DNA of 64,000 nucleotides from Pseudomonas sp. FP2196 (GTDB lineage Bacteria; Pseudomonadota; Gammaproteobacteria; Pseudomonadales; Pseudomonadaceae): NCBI RefSeq assembly GCF_030687715.1, contig NZ_CP117445.1, positions 4,329,501 to 4,393,500 of the forward strand, read 5' to 3'. Shown piece by piece: positions 37,842 to 48,700 of this stretch (position 1 is its first letter; each line of letters starts with the position of its first letter). The notes under the pieces were generated by a model. It saw only the letters and a program-made list of their open reading frames with translations, ran no database searches and was not told where the DNA came from. The position numbers and the translations under genes were made by a program.

Positions 37842-39236
37842 ATGAGCCGTATCGAAACCGACAGCCTGGGCCAGATCGAAGTCCCGGACGACGCCTACTG
37901 GGGTGCTCAGACGCAACGCTCGCTGATCAACTTCGCCATTGGCCAGGAGCACATGCCACTGCCGGTGCTGCACGCTCTGGCCCTGATCAAGAAAGCTGCC
38001 GCCCGGGTGAACGACCGTAATGGCGACCTGCCCGCCGACATCGCCCGCCTGATCGAACAAGCCGCCGACGAAGTACTCGACGGCCAGCACGACGATCAGT
38101 TCCCGCTGGTGGTCTGGCAGACCGGCAGCGGCACCCAGAGCAACATGAACGTCAACGAAGTGATCGCCGGTCGCGCCAATGAACTTGCCGGCAACCCGCG
38201 CGGCGGCAAAATCCCGGTGCATCCGAACGATCACGTCAACCGCTCGCAAAGCTCCAACGACTGCTTCCCCACCGCCATGAGCATCGCCACCGCGAAAGCA
38301 GTACAGGAACAACTGTTGCCAGCGATCGCCGAGCTGTCCGGCGGCTTGGCCGAACTTGCTGCGCGGCACATGAAGCTGGTGAAAACCGGCCGCACGCACA
38401 TGATGGATGCGACGCCAATCACCTTCGGCCAGGAACTGTCCGGCTTCATCGCGCAACTGGATTACGCCGAACGAGCGATCCGCGCGGCGTTGCCGGCAGT
38501 CTGTGAACTGGCACAGGGCGGCACCGCCGTCGGCACAGGGCTGAACTCACCACACGGTTTTGGCGAGGCCATTGCCGCAGAACTGGCGGCATTGTCCGGT
38601 CTGCCTTTCGTCACCGCACCGAACAAGTTCGCGGCGCTGGCCGGGCACGAGCCGCTGACCAGCCTGTCCGGCGCCTTGAAAACCCTCGCCGTGGCACTGA
38701 TGAAAATCGCCAATGACCTGCGTCTGCTCGGCTCCGGCCCACGCGCAGGCTTTGCTGAAGTGCGGCTGCCGGCCAACGAACCGGGCAGTTCGATCATGCC
38801 TGGCAAGGTCAACCCGACCCAGTGCGAAGCGTTATCGATGCTCGCCTGCCAGGTGCTGGGCAACGACGTGACGATCGGGATTGCCGCGAGCCAGGGCCAC
38901 TTGCAGTTGAACGTGTTCAAACCGGTGATCATCCACAATCTGCTGCAATCGATCCGCCTGCTCGGCGATGGTTGCAGCAACTTCCAGCAGCACTGCATTG
39001 CCGGGCTCGAACCGGACGCCGAAGTCATGGCCAAACATCTGGAACGTGGGCTGATGCTGGTGACGGCGTTGAATCCGCACATCGGTTACGACAAGTCGGC
39101 GGAAATCGCCAAGAAGGCTTACAGCGAAGGGCTGACCTTGCGGGAAGCGGCGCTGGAGTTGGGCTATCTGACCGATGAAGAGTTTGATGCGTGGGTGCGG
39201 CCGGAGAACATGATCGAGGCTGGCGCCAAGGGTTAA
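37842..39236 (+). CDS. fumC: Class II fumarate hydratase
   Basis: 464-residue iron-free fumarase of the TCA cycle. The N-terminus [33 protein letters not shown] and the family signature [17 protein letters not shown] (catalytic loop) are visible. ATG 37842 has CAGGAG about eight bases upstream; the frame is open to 37734 without support. Pseudomonads carry two fumC genes and an iron-sulfur fumarase. This one matches the copy near bolA, which need not be the iron-starvation copy. Confidence 0.95.
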   Translation: MSRIETDSLGQIEVPDDAYWGAQTQRSLINFAIGQEHMPLPVLHALALIKKAAARVNDRNGDLPADIARLIEQAADEVLDGQHDDQFPLVVWQTGSGTQSNMNVNEVIAGRANELAGNPRGGKIPVHPNDHVNRSQSSNDCFPTAMSIATAKAVQEQLLPAIAELSGGLAELAARHMKLVKTGRTHMMDATPITFGQELSGFIAQLDYAERAIRAALPAVCELAQGGTAVGTGLNSPHGFGEAIAAELAALSGLPFVTAPNKFAALAGHEPLTSLSGALKTLAVALMKIANDLRLLGSGPRAGFAEVRLPANEPGSSIMPGKVNPTQCEALSMLACQVLGNDVTIGIAASQGHLQLNVFKPVIIHNLLQSIRLLGDGCSNFQQHCIAGLEPDAEVMAKHLERGLMLVTALNPHIGYDKSAEIAKKAYSEGLTLREAALELGYLTDEEFDAWVRPENMIEAGAKG

Positions 39237-39260
39237 ATTCTTCAGCGCCTGAAAGTCAGT

Positions 39261-39327
39261 CATCGCGAGCAGGCTCACTCCTACCGGGGAATGCATTCCA
39301 AATGCAGGAGTGAGCCTGCTCGCGATG
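39261..39327. repeat. Inverted REP pair between fumC and the EamA gene
   Basis: The left arm CATCGCGAGCAGGCTCACTC and the right arm ending GAGCCTGCTCGCGATG form a near-perfect inverted repeat with a short spacer. It lies between convergent genes and could act as a two-way terminator. Confidence 0.88.
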
Positions 39328-39340
39328 GCCCTGACACGGT

Positions 39341-40300
39341 CTAACTGGCTGCCATCTTCATCCGTCGCGCCTTCAACCCGGCAATCAGCGACGGCCCCAA
39401 CGCCACCAACGCCGAACCCAGCACCACCAGCACCGCCCCGCCATAACCCAAGCCATTGATCTGCTCGGCATGCACATAGTCCGGCCATATCCACGCCGCA
39501 ATCGCCACTGCCCCGAATGTCACCAACGGCGTTATCGCCAACGTCGCACTGACCCGCGATGCCTCCCAATGCGCCAGCGCCTCGGCGAACGCGCCATAAG
39601 CGATCAGCGTATTCATGCAGCATGCCAGCAGCAGCCAGCCTTGCAGCGGACTCAATTGCAGCGCTTCGAGCGGATGCACCCACGGCGTCAGCAACAACGC
39701 GCAGAACAGGTAGATCACCATCATCACCTGCAGCGAATTCCACACCGTCAGCAATTGCTTCTGGCCCAGCGCATAGAAGGTCCAGACCGTCGAGGCCAAT
39801 AACACCAGCAACACCCCCGCGGTGTAATCCGACAGCGAGGTCAGCAACTCCGCGAGACGCTGATTGAAGAACAACACAAAACCGATCAGCAACACCGCAA
39901 GACCGATGCCCTGACCGATACTGAATCGCTCCTTGAACACGAACAGACTGGCGATCAGCAGCATGATCGGCCCCATCTGCACCACCAATTGCGCGGTGCC
40001 GGGGCTGAGCAGATTGAGGCCCATCAGGTACAGCACGTAGTTACCGACCAGGCCAAGCACCGCCATCAGCACCAGCCAACCGCCCCGGGGGCCCAGCACC
40101 TTGAGACTCGGCAGGCGTCTGGTCGAAGCCAGATAGATGAACAGGCAACCGCCGGACACCAGCAGGCGAAACCAGGTCACGGTGACCGGGTCCATCACCA
40201 GCAGCACCTGTTTGAGTTTGATCGGCAGGATGCCCCACAAAAACGCGGTCAGCAGCGCCAGGCACAAACCATATACCCAGCGCCCCGATGAAATGTGCAT
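39341..40300 (-). CDS. EamA/DMT-family inner-membrane transporter
   Basis: 319 residues from ATG 40300 with about ten hydrophobic segments in two EamA repeats, for example GLCLALLTAFLWGILPIKL, AQLVVQMGPIMLLIASLFV and FAEALAHWEASRVSATLAI. RarD and RhtA-like proteins share this layout, and they export metabolites or amino acids. Substrate cannot be predicted. The frame is open to 40324, but the ATG at 40300 gives the usual short cytoplasmic N-terminus. Convergent with fumC across a REP pair. Confidence 0.88.
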   Translation of the reverse strand: MHISSGRWVYGLCLALLTAFLWGILPIKLKQVLLVMDPVTVTWFRLLVSGGCLFIYLASTRRLPSLKVLGPRGGWLVLMAVLGLVGNYVLYLMGLNLLSPGTAQLVVQMGPIMLLIASLFVFKERFSIGQGIGLAVLLIGFVLFFNQRLAELLTSLSDYTAGVLLVLLASTVWTFYALGQKQLLTVWNSLQVMMVIYLFCALLLTPWVHPLEALQLSPLQGWLLLACCMNTLIAYGAFAEALAHWEASRVSATLAITPLVTFGAVAIAAWIWPDYVHAEQINGLGYGGAVLVVLGSALVALGPSLIAGLKARRMKMAAS

Positions 40301-40511
40301 GCGAACCCCGACGCCTGCTGACAAGAGCCGTCATTCTAGACGCGTAGCCGAACGCGACACAGGGACAGTTGGAGACACGCCGCGAATGAAACTGTGCAGG
40401 TCGCAGCATTAAATTGACGAGGCGCCGTTGATCGGCTGGACAGGCATCCCAAGTGCTTCAGGCATAAGCTCGTTGGATCCGTTTCAGCGCTTCATAAAAA
40501 GGAGACCGACC

Positions 40512-40715
40512 ATGTTAGGCATGCGCCGCCAGGATCCCGCCCCCGCCACGCACTTTCGCAGCGACCGGGTGTGCCGGGTCAATGGCGAACTGTTTTTCAG
40601 CACTCGGGAAAACACCCTTGAAGGGCCGTTTGACAGTCACGAGCAAGCCGAGCAGGAGATAAAGGCTTATATCGCGCGGATGCAGGTGCAGGATTCCAAC
40701 CGGATATCCGGATGA
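40512..40715 (+). CDS. Small DUF6316-like protein
   Basis: 67 residues from ATG 40512, with AAAAGGAGA eight bases upstream, a strong ribosome site. The sequence contains THFRSDRVCRVNGELFFSTR and EGPFDSHEQAEQEI, which I associate with a small conserved Pseudomonas family (DUF6316); the family name is from memory. No signal peptide, membrane segment or catalytic motif. The upstream frame to 40428 is not supported. Function unknown. Confidence 0.7.
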   Translation: MLGMRRQDPAPATHFRSDRVCRVNGELFFSTRENTLEGPFDSHEQAEQEIKAYIARMQVQDSNRISG

Positions 40716-40718
40716 TGC

Positions 40719-40784
40719 CATCGCGAGCAGGCTCACTCCTACAGGGGAACGCATTTCAATTGCAGGAGCGAGCCTGCTCGCGAT
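40719..40784. repeat. Inverted REP pair
   Basis: The left arm CATCGCGAGCAGGCTCACTC and the right arm ending GAGCCTGCTCGCGAT have the same layout as 39261-39327. It lies between convergent genes, the DUF6316-like gene and the thiolase. Confidence 0.88.
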
Positions 40785-40816
40785 AGCGGTAGATCAATCA
40801 ACAAATCTTTCAGGGC

Positions 40817-42001
40817 TTAGCGCACAGCCTCAAACAACCCCGTCGCCCCCATCCCGCCGCCCACGCACATGGTGACGATGCCGTAACGCAGATTGCGCCG
40901 CTGCAACTCCCTCACCAGATGCCCGACCTGCCGAGATCCGGTCATGCCGAACGGGTGGCCAATGGAAATAGACCCGCCATTGACGTTGTATTTGTCATTG
41001 TCGATTTCCAGCCGATCCCGGGCGTACAGGCACTGCGAAGCGAACGCCTCGTTGAGTTCCCACAAATCGATGTCCGCCACTTGCAGGCCCTTGGCCTTGA
41101 GCAATTTCGGCACCGAGAACACCGGGCCGATGCCCATCTCGTCCGGCTCGCAACCGGCAACGGTGAAACCACGGAAAAACGCTTTCGGCTTGAGTCCCAG
41201 TTGCAGGGCCTTTTCCAGGCTCATGACCAAGGTCATCGATGCACCGTCGGACAGTTGCGATGAGTTGCCCGCCGTTACCGAACCGTCGTCGGCAAACACT
41301 GGCTTCAGTCCGGCGAGGCTTTCGTAAGTGGTGTCCGGACGATTGCAGTCGTCGCGCTCGACGATGCCATCGAGGATCTGCACTTCGCCGCTGTTTTTGT
41401 CCTCGACCCGGTACTTCACCGCCATCGGCACGATTTCATCATCAAACAACCCTGCCGCCTGCGCCTGCGCGGTGCGCAGCTGACTTTGCAGCGAATAGCG
41501 ATCCTGGGCTTCGCGGCTGACGCCATAACGCCGTGCCACCACCTCAGCGGTCTGGCCCATCGTGTAGTAGATGCCCGGTGTCTGCTGCTTGAGCAACGGG
41601 TTGATCAAGTGATCGGTGTTGACGCTTTTCAGGGTCAGGCTGATCGACTCGACGCCGCCGGCGACGATGATGTCGCTGCAACCCGAAGCGATCTGGTTGG
41701 CGGCGATCGCAATCGCCTGCAAACCGGATGAACAGAAACGGTTGAGGGTCATTCCCGCGACGCCGGTGCCCAATTGCGAGAGCACCGCGACGTTGCGGCC
41801 AATGTTGTAGCCCTGCGCACCCTCGTTGGAACCGGCACCGACGATGCAGTCCTCGACGCTGGCCGGGTCGATGTCGTTGCGCTCGAGCAGCGCATTGACG
41901 CAATGCGCTGCCATGTCATCGGGACGGGTCTGGTTGAACTTGCCGCGAAAGGACTTGGCCAGCCCGGTTCGTACGCTGTCGACGATCACCACTTCACGCA
42001 T
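40817..42001 (-). CDS. Acetyl-CoA C-acyltransferase (thiolase)
   Basis: 394-residue thiolase. The nucleophile is Cys90 (LNRFCSSGLQAIAIAANQI), the catalytic His is in GHPFGMTGSRQV and the second Cys in GIVTMCVGGGMGATGLFE. ATG 42001 has GAGG six bases upstream; ATG 42013 would add four residues. Thiolases of this type work in beta-oxidation or acetoacetyl-CoA metabolism. No partner hydratase/dehydrogenase gene is next to it, so its pathway is not defined here. Confidence 0.93.
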   Translation of the reverse strand: MREVVIVDSVRTGLAKSFRGKFNQTRPDDMAAHCVNALLERNDIDPASVEDCIVGAGSNEGAQGYNIGRNVAVLSQLGTGVAGMTLNRFCSSGLQAIAIAANQIASGCSDIIVAGGVESISLTLKSVNTDHLINPLLKQQTPGIYYTMGQTAEVVARRYGVSREAQDRYSLQSQLRTAQAQAAGLFDDEIVPMAVKYRVEDKNSGEVQILDGIVERDDCNRPDTTYESLAGLKPVFADDGSVTAGNSSQLSDGASMTLVMSLEKALQLGLKPKAFFRGFTVAGCEPDEMGIGPVFSVPKLLKAKGLQVADIDLWELNEAFASQCLYARDRLEIDNDKYNVNGGSISIGHPFGMTGSRQVGHLVRELQRRNLRYGIVTMCVGGGMGATGLFEAVR

Positions 42002-42103
42002 GGCATACCTCATTGTTGTTGTCGGTTGAGAGTGGCTCGAGCATAAGCCCACCAAATGACCGACCGCGACAATCATTCACCCCGCGTATGCGCGCCCATC
42101 GCT

Positions 42104-43618
42104 TCAATCCTTGTGCTTTTTGGCCTTCTTGTCGGACTTCTCGAAAGCCTCTTCCAGCGCGCGGTTGATCGTGCGCAACACTTTGACCCGCGCCCAGCGT
42201 TTGTCGTTGGCCTCGACCAATGTCCACGGAGAAATCTCGGTGCTGGTGCGGTCGACCATGTCGCCCACGGCAGCACGGTAGGCGTCCCACTTGTCGCGGT
42301 TGCGCCAGTCGTCTTCGGTGATTTTGAAGCGTTTGAACGGAATTTCTTCGCGCGCCTGAAAGCGCTCCATCTGCGTGTCCTTGTCAATGGCCAGCCAGAA
42401 CTTGACCACGATCACCCCGGCGTCAGCGATCTGCTCTTCATAATCATTGATTTCACTGTAGGCGCGCAGCCAGTCGGCCGGGCTGCAAAAGCCTTCGATG
42501 CGCTCCACCAGCACCCGGCCATACCATGAGCGGTCGAACACGGTGAACTTGCCCCGCGCCGGCAGATGCCGCCAGAAGCGCCACAAATATGGCTGCGCCC
42601 GCTCCTCTTCGGTCGGCGCGGCAATCGGCACGATGCTGTACTGGCGTGGATCGAGCGCCGCCGCCACCCGGCGAATCGCCCCGCCCTTGCCCGCCGCATC
42701 ATTGCCCTCAAACACGGCAACCAAGGCGTGGCGGCGCATGCGTTTATCGCGCATCAGCCCCGACAGTCGCGCCTGCTCGGTGATCAGTTGCTCTTCGTAG
42801 TCTTTCTTCTCCAGGCGCTGAGTCAGGTCAAGGCTGTCAAGCAGGTTCAACTGATCGACCGCCGTGCCCAACGGTGCTGCGTTGACTTCCTCGGCGTGCA
42901 CATCCGGGCGCTTCAGGGCGTTTTGCAGGCCCTCAAGGAGAATCTTGCCGACCGCCAGACTGCGGTAGTTGGCGTCCATGCCTTCAATGACGTGCCACGG
43001 CGCATAGTCGCGACTGGTCCGGCGCAGCACGCGCTCGCCGTATTTGACGAACTTGTCGTATGTTTGCGATTGCTGCCAGTCCAGCGGACTGATGCGCCAA
43101 CTGTGCAGCGGGTCATCGGCGAGAGACTTGAGCCGCGCTTTCATCTGTTTCTTGGACAGGTGAAACCAGAACTTGAAGATCAGCGCGCCTTCATCGCAGA
43201 GCATTTTTTCCAGGCGTTCGGCGGCATTGATCGCCTGATCCAGCCGTGGATCCTTGAACAAACCGTGCACCCGCCCCTGCAGCATCTGGCTGTACCAGTT
43301 GCCGAAGAACACCCCCATCCGCCCTTTGGCCGGCAGCATCCGCCAGTAGCGCCAGGCCGGTGGCCGCGCCAGCTCTTCATCGGTCTGCTGATCGAAGGTA
43401 CGCACCTCGATCAGGCGCGGGTCCATCCACTCGTTGAGCAACTTGACCGTCTCGCCCTTGCCCGCGCCTTCGATGCCGTTGATCAAAATGATCACCGGGA
43501 AACGCTTTTGCTGCTGCAACTCGAACTGCGCTTCCAGCAGTGCTTCACGCAGCGCGGGGACGGCGGCCTCGTAAGTGTCTTTGTCGATGGCGTGACCGAT
43601 TTCAGCGGATTCAAACAT
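42104..43618 (-). CDS. pap: Polyphosphate:AMP phosphotransferase (double PPK2 domain)
   Basis: 504 residues with two PPK2 domains. The first has Walker A INGIEGAGKGETVKLL (about residues 47-60) and RPPAWRYWRMLPAKGRMG; the second has FEGNDAAGKGGAIRRVA and RFWRHLPARGKFTVFDRSWY. Two-domain PPK2 enzymes use polyphosphate to make ADP from AMP. ATG 43618 has AAGGAG seven bases upstream; the open frame to 43720 is unsupported. It diverges from mnmC across 172 bases. Confidence 0.93.
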   Translation of the reverse strand: MFESAEIGHAIDKDTYEAAVPALREALLEAQFELQQQKRFPVIILINGIEGAGKGETVKLLNEWMDPRLIEVRTFDQQTDEELARPPAWRYWRMLPAKGRMGVFFGNWYSQMLQGRVHGLFKDPRLDQAINAAERLEKMLCDEGALIFKFWFHLSKKQMKARLKSLADDPLHSWRISPLDWQQSQTYDKFVKYGERVLRRTSRDYAPWHVIEGMDANYRSLAVGKILLEGLQNALKRPDVHAEEVNAAPLGTAVDQLNLLDSLDLTQRLEKKDYEEQLITEQARLSGLMRDKRMRRHALVAVFEGNDAAGKGGAIRRVAAALDPRQYSIVPIAAPTEEERAQPYLWRFWRHLPARGKFTVFDRSWYGRVLVERIEGFCSPADWLRAYSEINDYEEQIADAGVIVVKFWLAIDKDTQMERFQAREEIPFKRFKITEDDWRNRDKWDAYRAAVGDMVDRTSTEISPWTLVEANDKRWARVKVLRTINRALEEAFEKSDKKAKKHKD

Positions 43619-43790
43619 TGGACGGCTCCTTCCAGGATTCAGCAAGACTAGCGGATTGGGCATGGACGAGGCACAGAAATTCCCGCGGGTGGCGGATTGT
43701 CCTTGAGACATCGCGAGCAAGCCTTGCCATGGATCAAGCAGCGCCCGCGCGATCGGCTAGAATGGCCGCCTTGTCGTTGCCGAGCCTGCC

Positions 43791-45770
43791 ATGAAACCTG
43801 TAATGCCCCACGCCCAACTCGACTGGGATGACCAGGGACGCCCGCATTCGCGAGTGTTCGATGACGTGTATTTTTCCGACAAGTCGGGGCTGGATGAAAC
43901 CCGTTATGTGTTCCTTGAACAGAACCGTTTGGCCGAGCGTTTTGCCGCGTTGCCGGAGAATGGGCGCCTGGTCATCGGTGAAACCGGGTTCGGCACGGGG
44001 CTGAATTTTCTCTGCGCCTGGCAATTGTTCGAGCAACACGCGGTGGCGGGTTCCAGGCTGCATTTTGTCAGTGTCGAAAAGTACCCGTTGAGCCCGGCCG
44101 ACCTGCAACGCGCGTTGGCGTTGTGGCCAGAACTCAAACCGCTGGCCGATCAGTTGCTCAAGCATTACGTGGCCATTCATCAAGGCTTCCAACGCGTCAC
44201 CCTGGCCGACGGTCGGGTGACGTTGACGCTGTTGATTGGCGATGCCCTTGAGCAACTGCCGCAACTGGATGCTCAGATTGATGCCTGGTTCCTCGACGGC
44301 TTTGCACCGGCGAAAAACCCCGATATGTGGAACGCCGAACTGTTCGTCGAAGTGGCACGACTGGCGGCACCCGGCTCGACCATCAGCACCTTCACCAGCA
44401 CCGGCTGGGTGCGGCGCTTGCTCAACGCTGCCGGGTTCAAGATGAAACGCACGCCGGGCATCGGCCACAAATGGGAAATCCTGCGTGGCGAGTTTCTCGG
44501 CTGGCCACAGGAAGTGGCCCCCCCCGCCGCCGAGAAGCCCTGGTTCGCGCGCCCTGCTCCGATGACCGGTGAGCGTCGGGCGCTGGTGATTGGCGCAGGT
44601 CTGGCAGGCTGCGCCACGGCGGCCAGCCTTGCAGCCCGCGGCTGGCAAGTGAGTCTGCTCGAACGCCACGACGCCGTGGCGCAGGAAGCCTCGGGCAATC
44701 CGCAAGGTGTGCTGTATCTGAAACTGTCGGCCCATGGCACCGCACTATCGCAACTGATCGTCAGCGGATTCGGTTACACCCGCCGCCTGCTCGAAAGTCT
44801 GCAACGCGGTACCGACTGGGACGATTGCGGCGTGCTGCAACTGGCGTTCAATGCCAAGGAAGCCGAACGTCACGCTCAACTGGCAGAAGCCTTCCCGACA
44901 GACCTGTTGCAGTGGCTCGACCAGCCTGAAGCGCAGGCCCGCGCCGGCGTGGGTCTGGAGCACGGTGGTTTGTACTATCCCGAAGGGGGTTGGGTGCATC
45001 CGCCCGCGCTGTGTCAGGCACAGGCCAGGCAACCGAACATCGAATTGCTCAGCCATCGCGAAGTGCTGGAACTGCGCAAGGTGGATGATCAATGGCAAGC
45101 CTTCGACGGTGACCGTTTGCTCGCCAGCGCTCCCGTCGTGGTGCTGGCCGGTGCTGCCGAGATCAAACGTTTCGCGCAAAGCGCCGAGTTACCGCTCAAG
45201 CGGATTCGCGGACAGATCACACGCTTGGCGCAGACGGAACAAAGCCAGGCCCTGGCCACAGTAGTGTGCGCTGAAGGCTACGTCGCACCCGCACGACTGG
45301 GCGAACACACCCTCGGCGCCAGTTTCGATTTCAACAGCGACGACCTGACCCCGACCACCGCCGAACACCTGGGCAATCTGGCGATGCTCGAAGAGATTTC
45401 CACTGACCTCGTCTCACGCCTGATCGTCAGTGAACAGGATGTCGAGAGCCTACTGGGGCGCGCGGCTTTCCGCTGCACCAGCCCGGACTACCTGCCGATC
45501 GTCGGCCCCCTCGCCGACCATGCCGCGTTCACTCAAGCGTACGCGGCGCTGAGCAAGGATGCCCGACAAGTGCCGGACATCGCCTGCCCTTGGCTCGACG
45601 GTCTATACGTCAACAGCGGCCACGGCTCGCGCGGTCTGATCACCGCGCCCCTGTCCGGCGAACTGCTCGTGGCCTGGTTGAACGATGAGCCGTTGCCACT
45701 ACCAAGAAGCGTTGCCGAGGCCTGTCACCCCAACCGTTTCGCGTTACGTCAGCTGATACGCCGCAAGTAA
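43791..45770 (+). CDS. mnmC: Bifunctional tRNA wobble-uridine enzyme MnmC
   Basis: 659 residues with two enzymes. The N-terminal ~240 residues are the SAM-dependent MnmD part (VIGETGFGTGLNFLCAWQLF, residues ~61-80, and DAWFLDGFAPAKNPDMW). From about residue 262 the FAD oxidase part begins (ALVIGAGLAGCATAASLAA). It also has GVLYLKLSAHGTALSQL and, near the C-terminus, NSGHGSRGLITAPLSGELL. It completes the 5-methylaminomethyl group on U34 of several tRNAs. It ends four bases before the convergent effector-like gene, leaving no room for a terminator between them. Confidence 0.97.
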   Translation: MKPVMPHAQLDWDDQGRPHSRVFDDVYFSDKSGLDETRYVFLEQNRLAERFAALPENGRLVIGETGFGTGLNFLCAWQLFEQHAVAGSRLHFVSVEKYPLSPADLQRALALWPELKPLADQLLKHYVAIHQGFQRVTLADGRVTLTLLIGDALEQLPQLDAQIDAWFLDGFAPAKNPDMWNAELFVEVARLAAPGSTISTFTSTGWVRRLLNAAGFKMKRTPGIGHKWEILRGEFLGWPQEVAPPAAEKPWFARPAPMTGERRALVIGAGLAGCATAASLAARGWQVSLLERHDAVAQEASGNPQGVLYLKLSAHGTALSQLIVSGFGYTRRLLESLQRGTDWDDCGVLQLAFNAKEAERHAQLAEAFPTDLLQWLDQPEAQARAGVGLEHGGLYYPEGGWVHPPALCQAQARQPNIELLSHREVLELRKVDDQWQAFDGDRLLASAPVVVLAGAAEIKRFAQSAELPLKRIRGQITRLAQTEQSQALATVVCAEGYVAPARLGEHTLGASFDFNSDDLTPTTAEHLGNLAMLEEISTDLVSRLIVSEQDVESLLGRAAFRCTSPDYLPIVGPLADHAAFTQAYAALSKDARQVPDIACPWLDGLYVNSGHGSRGLITAPLSGELLVAWLNDEPLPLPRSVAEACHPNRFALRQLIRRK

Positions 45771-45774
45771 AGCT

Positions 45775-48700
45775 TCAATCACCGGGCATCGCACAGATGC
45801 CCAGGTCCATCAGCCGTATCGCATCGTCGGTCAGGCGGGTGACCACTGTTTCTTCGGCCTCCTCGCGTTTGAGTTTGATCGCATCCATCTGGTTCAGGTA
45901 ATCCCCGGTGGTCAACTTGGTCGCCTGATCAAAAACGGCATCCATTTGCGGTGCGAACGTTTCCTCAATGCTGGTGAACGATAGGGGAAACGTGCGCTTG
46001 AGGTAATCGCACCAGAATGGCTGACGCAGCATGAATGACAGCCATTCGGAGGACAGTTCAGCGGCATTGACCGCATTTTTTGCCGTAGCCAGATCCGCTT
46101 CGGTCACCCCGCCCAGGACGGCAAACCGCATATGCCGCGGCTGCCCCGGCAGATCGAGCTCATCGGCAAGGCCTGTACGATACGCAAGGTTCACCTCCAG
46201 CGGATCGGCAGTCGGATTCTTGCGCACGTGCTCTTGGGCAATATGGTTGAGTTTGTCCAGCCGGAACAGGCCCCTGCCCAGTTGGAGCAAAGGCTGCGCG
46301 CTGGTGGTTCGGCCGCCGGCGAGGCTGGTCACCCTGTCGACTTCCACGGCGACTTCAATATGGCTGAAGTTCATCGCCGCCGTATCCGTACAGTTGATCG
46401 GGTTGGCGGCCAGATTGAGCACTTGCTCGCACAGCTCTGCGTCGGATTCCGCGGCTTCAAGGACTGCCCAAACCCGGCGATGCATGTCGTCGCTGACCTT
46501 TTCAGAGTCGGCCGTATTGCCGACTTCTGCCAGCAAATGAAACAGCCCCTCGGCCCGTGGATCGTCCTTGAAGGCTGTCCAGATCCGGTCACGCCGGCCC
46601 CAGTCTTCTCCGGCTCCGTCTTTAAACCACAGTGAGCGCGCCTGCTGTTCGTCGAGTCGAGCGATATCGTCTTCCAGATAGCCCATGCCGATACCGACGT
46701 TGTTTCGATAATCGGCCAGATGCGCACTGCTGGCCAGTGACAGCGGATTGTGTCGCAGATTAATTGCCTGACTGAAGCGTTTCGTTGTCTTGAACAGCCA
46801 ATCGGGCAGATTCCTGATTTCGTTGTTGCGCAGATCGACCCAGTCCAGAGACGGCAGGTGTGCAAGACCTTTGGGCAACTCGGTGGCGCCAGTTTCGCGC
46901 AGGCACAGAGCACGCAAGTCAAACATCTTGCTCACGTCAGGCGTCGCGCCCAACGGGTTTTCGTTCAGGTTCAAGGTGTGCAGCGTGCGCAAGTTGGCCA
47001 GCTTCACCAGCGCATGTTCGGTCAGTTTGATCTTGTTGCCCGCCAGACCCAAAAAGGTGAGATTGGGCATGTGTGAAAACACCTCGGGCAGTCGAGTCAG
47101 TGTGTTGTCGTCGAGTTCCAGAGACTCGACTTGCTTGAACGACTTGAGGAAATAAACCAGATCGTCGTCCTGCTCCATGTTCTTCAGCGACAAGTGCTTT
47201 ATGTGATCGAAGTTCAACCCTGGGGGTAACGTGGGCAACTTGCCGACGCGCATCCCGTCAAGATTCAGGGCACAGACCGATTTACCACTTTTATCTTTCG
47301 CTGTGAAAATCCGTCGAAAACCGTCCTCGATCTGTTCTGCCGTCGACTTTCGGCTTTGCCGCACTTCACGCAAATCGCCACCGAGCGCCTTCATCGCGGC
47401 TTGATCCTCACTCCAGACATCCAGAATCTCGCGCAGCTGCTCGCGTTCATGGATCAACCCCTTCACCCGGGTCGCGCGGGTCAGTGCATCGGCGCCCAAG
47501 CCATCGATAAATTCGCGGGCCTGCGCCTCGGAGAAGCGTGGATAAAGTTTTCTCACCTTGCGTATCAGGGCTCGCGGATGAGTGGTCGCCGTCGTTGCGT
47601 GATCGGCTTGAATACACACCGGCTCCGCGACCAGCGGCTCGAGTTTGCCCTCGGTTAACAGGCGCGCACTGGCCTCACGCTCATCCAGCGCAACCCCCAG
47701 CAATTGTTTGCGCAATCGCGCACTGTCAGCGTCCACGGGATCGGGAAACCCGGCAGCGATACGTCGACGTGGCGAGAGTGCCTTGAGAATGGCGGCATAG
47801 AGGCTGTCCGGGCCCGCCGCTATGCGACCGAGGGATTTACCGTCGCCGGCGAACGCTTCATAACCGTCACTGGACTTGACCAGGGTGCAAGTGTTCAACG
47901 CTGTCGCAGACTCACTGCCGATGGCTTCCAGTACCGGCCCGGTCAGCGTCTTGTCACGCACCGCAAGCCGCAGCCCTGCGTCCCAGCCACTCAAACGCGG
48001 CAGCAACTGGATCGCCAGTTTTTCGCTGTCGGCATTGGCGACCTGCGGCACGTGCAGCCCGCAAAGCGCACGATCAAGACGCACGTCGATAGTGGCATTG
48101 CGGGCTTTTTGCGCCAGCCGCAAAGGCACCCGCCCGGTCGAACGCAAATGCATCCGCTCGACACTCGGCGCCTGATCGATCAATCGCTGGGCATAGCGCA
48201 CCGGGATGTCTGCAAAGACGTTGCGTAAATTCTTGACCTCTTCTGCATCGCTCTGGTCATAGCGTTGATACATCCGCTCGAACACCGATCGTCGATCAGC
48301 CTTCAAGGCCGCACCCAGCTTTCTCGCCAGTGCCTGACGTGCGCCGCCCGCATTGACCCTGGTCCCCAGCAACGCATCGACCTCTTCCGAATACAGGCCA
48401 TCGATTACCGCCTGGAGCAATTGACCGGAATCCAATTGCTCCTGGCTGACCACCACACTGAGTGTGTCGTCGGGCAGGTTGGTGGCGGGATACCTCGTCG
48501 TGACGTCGGCGTCGTAATCGCTGACCTCGATATAGCGATCCGTCGGCCAACCCGCCAGCTTCGGCAGACCGTGCAGTTGTTCCGGCAGCGGCTGGCCAGA
48601 ATGAGTTTCACCTTCGCCCAGTTCACGGATCAGCAGGCGCAACTGTCGTTCGACGCGCAGGCGCTCCACGGTGTCACGCAGCCGCACCGGCAGTGCGAGA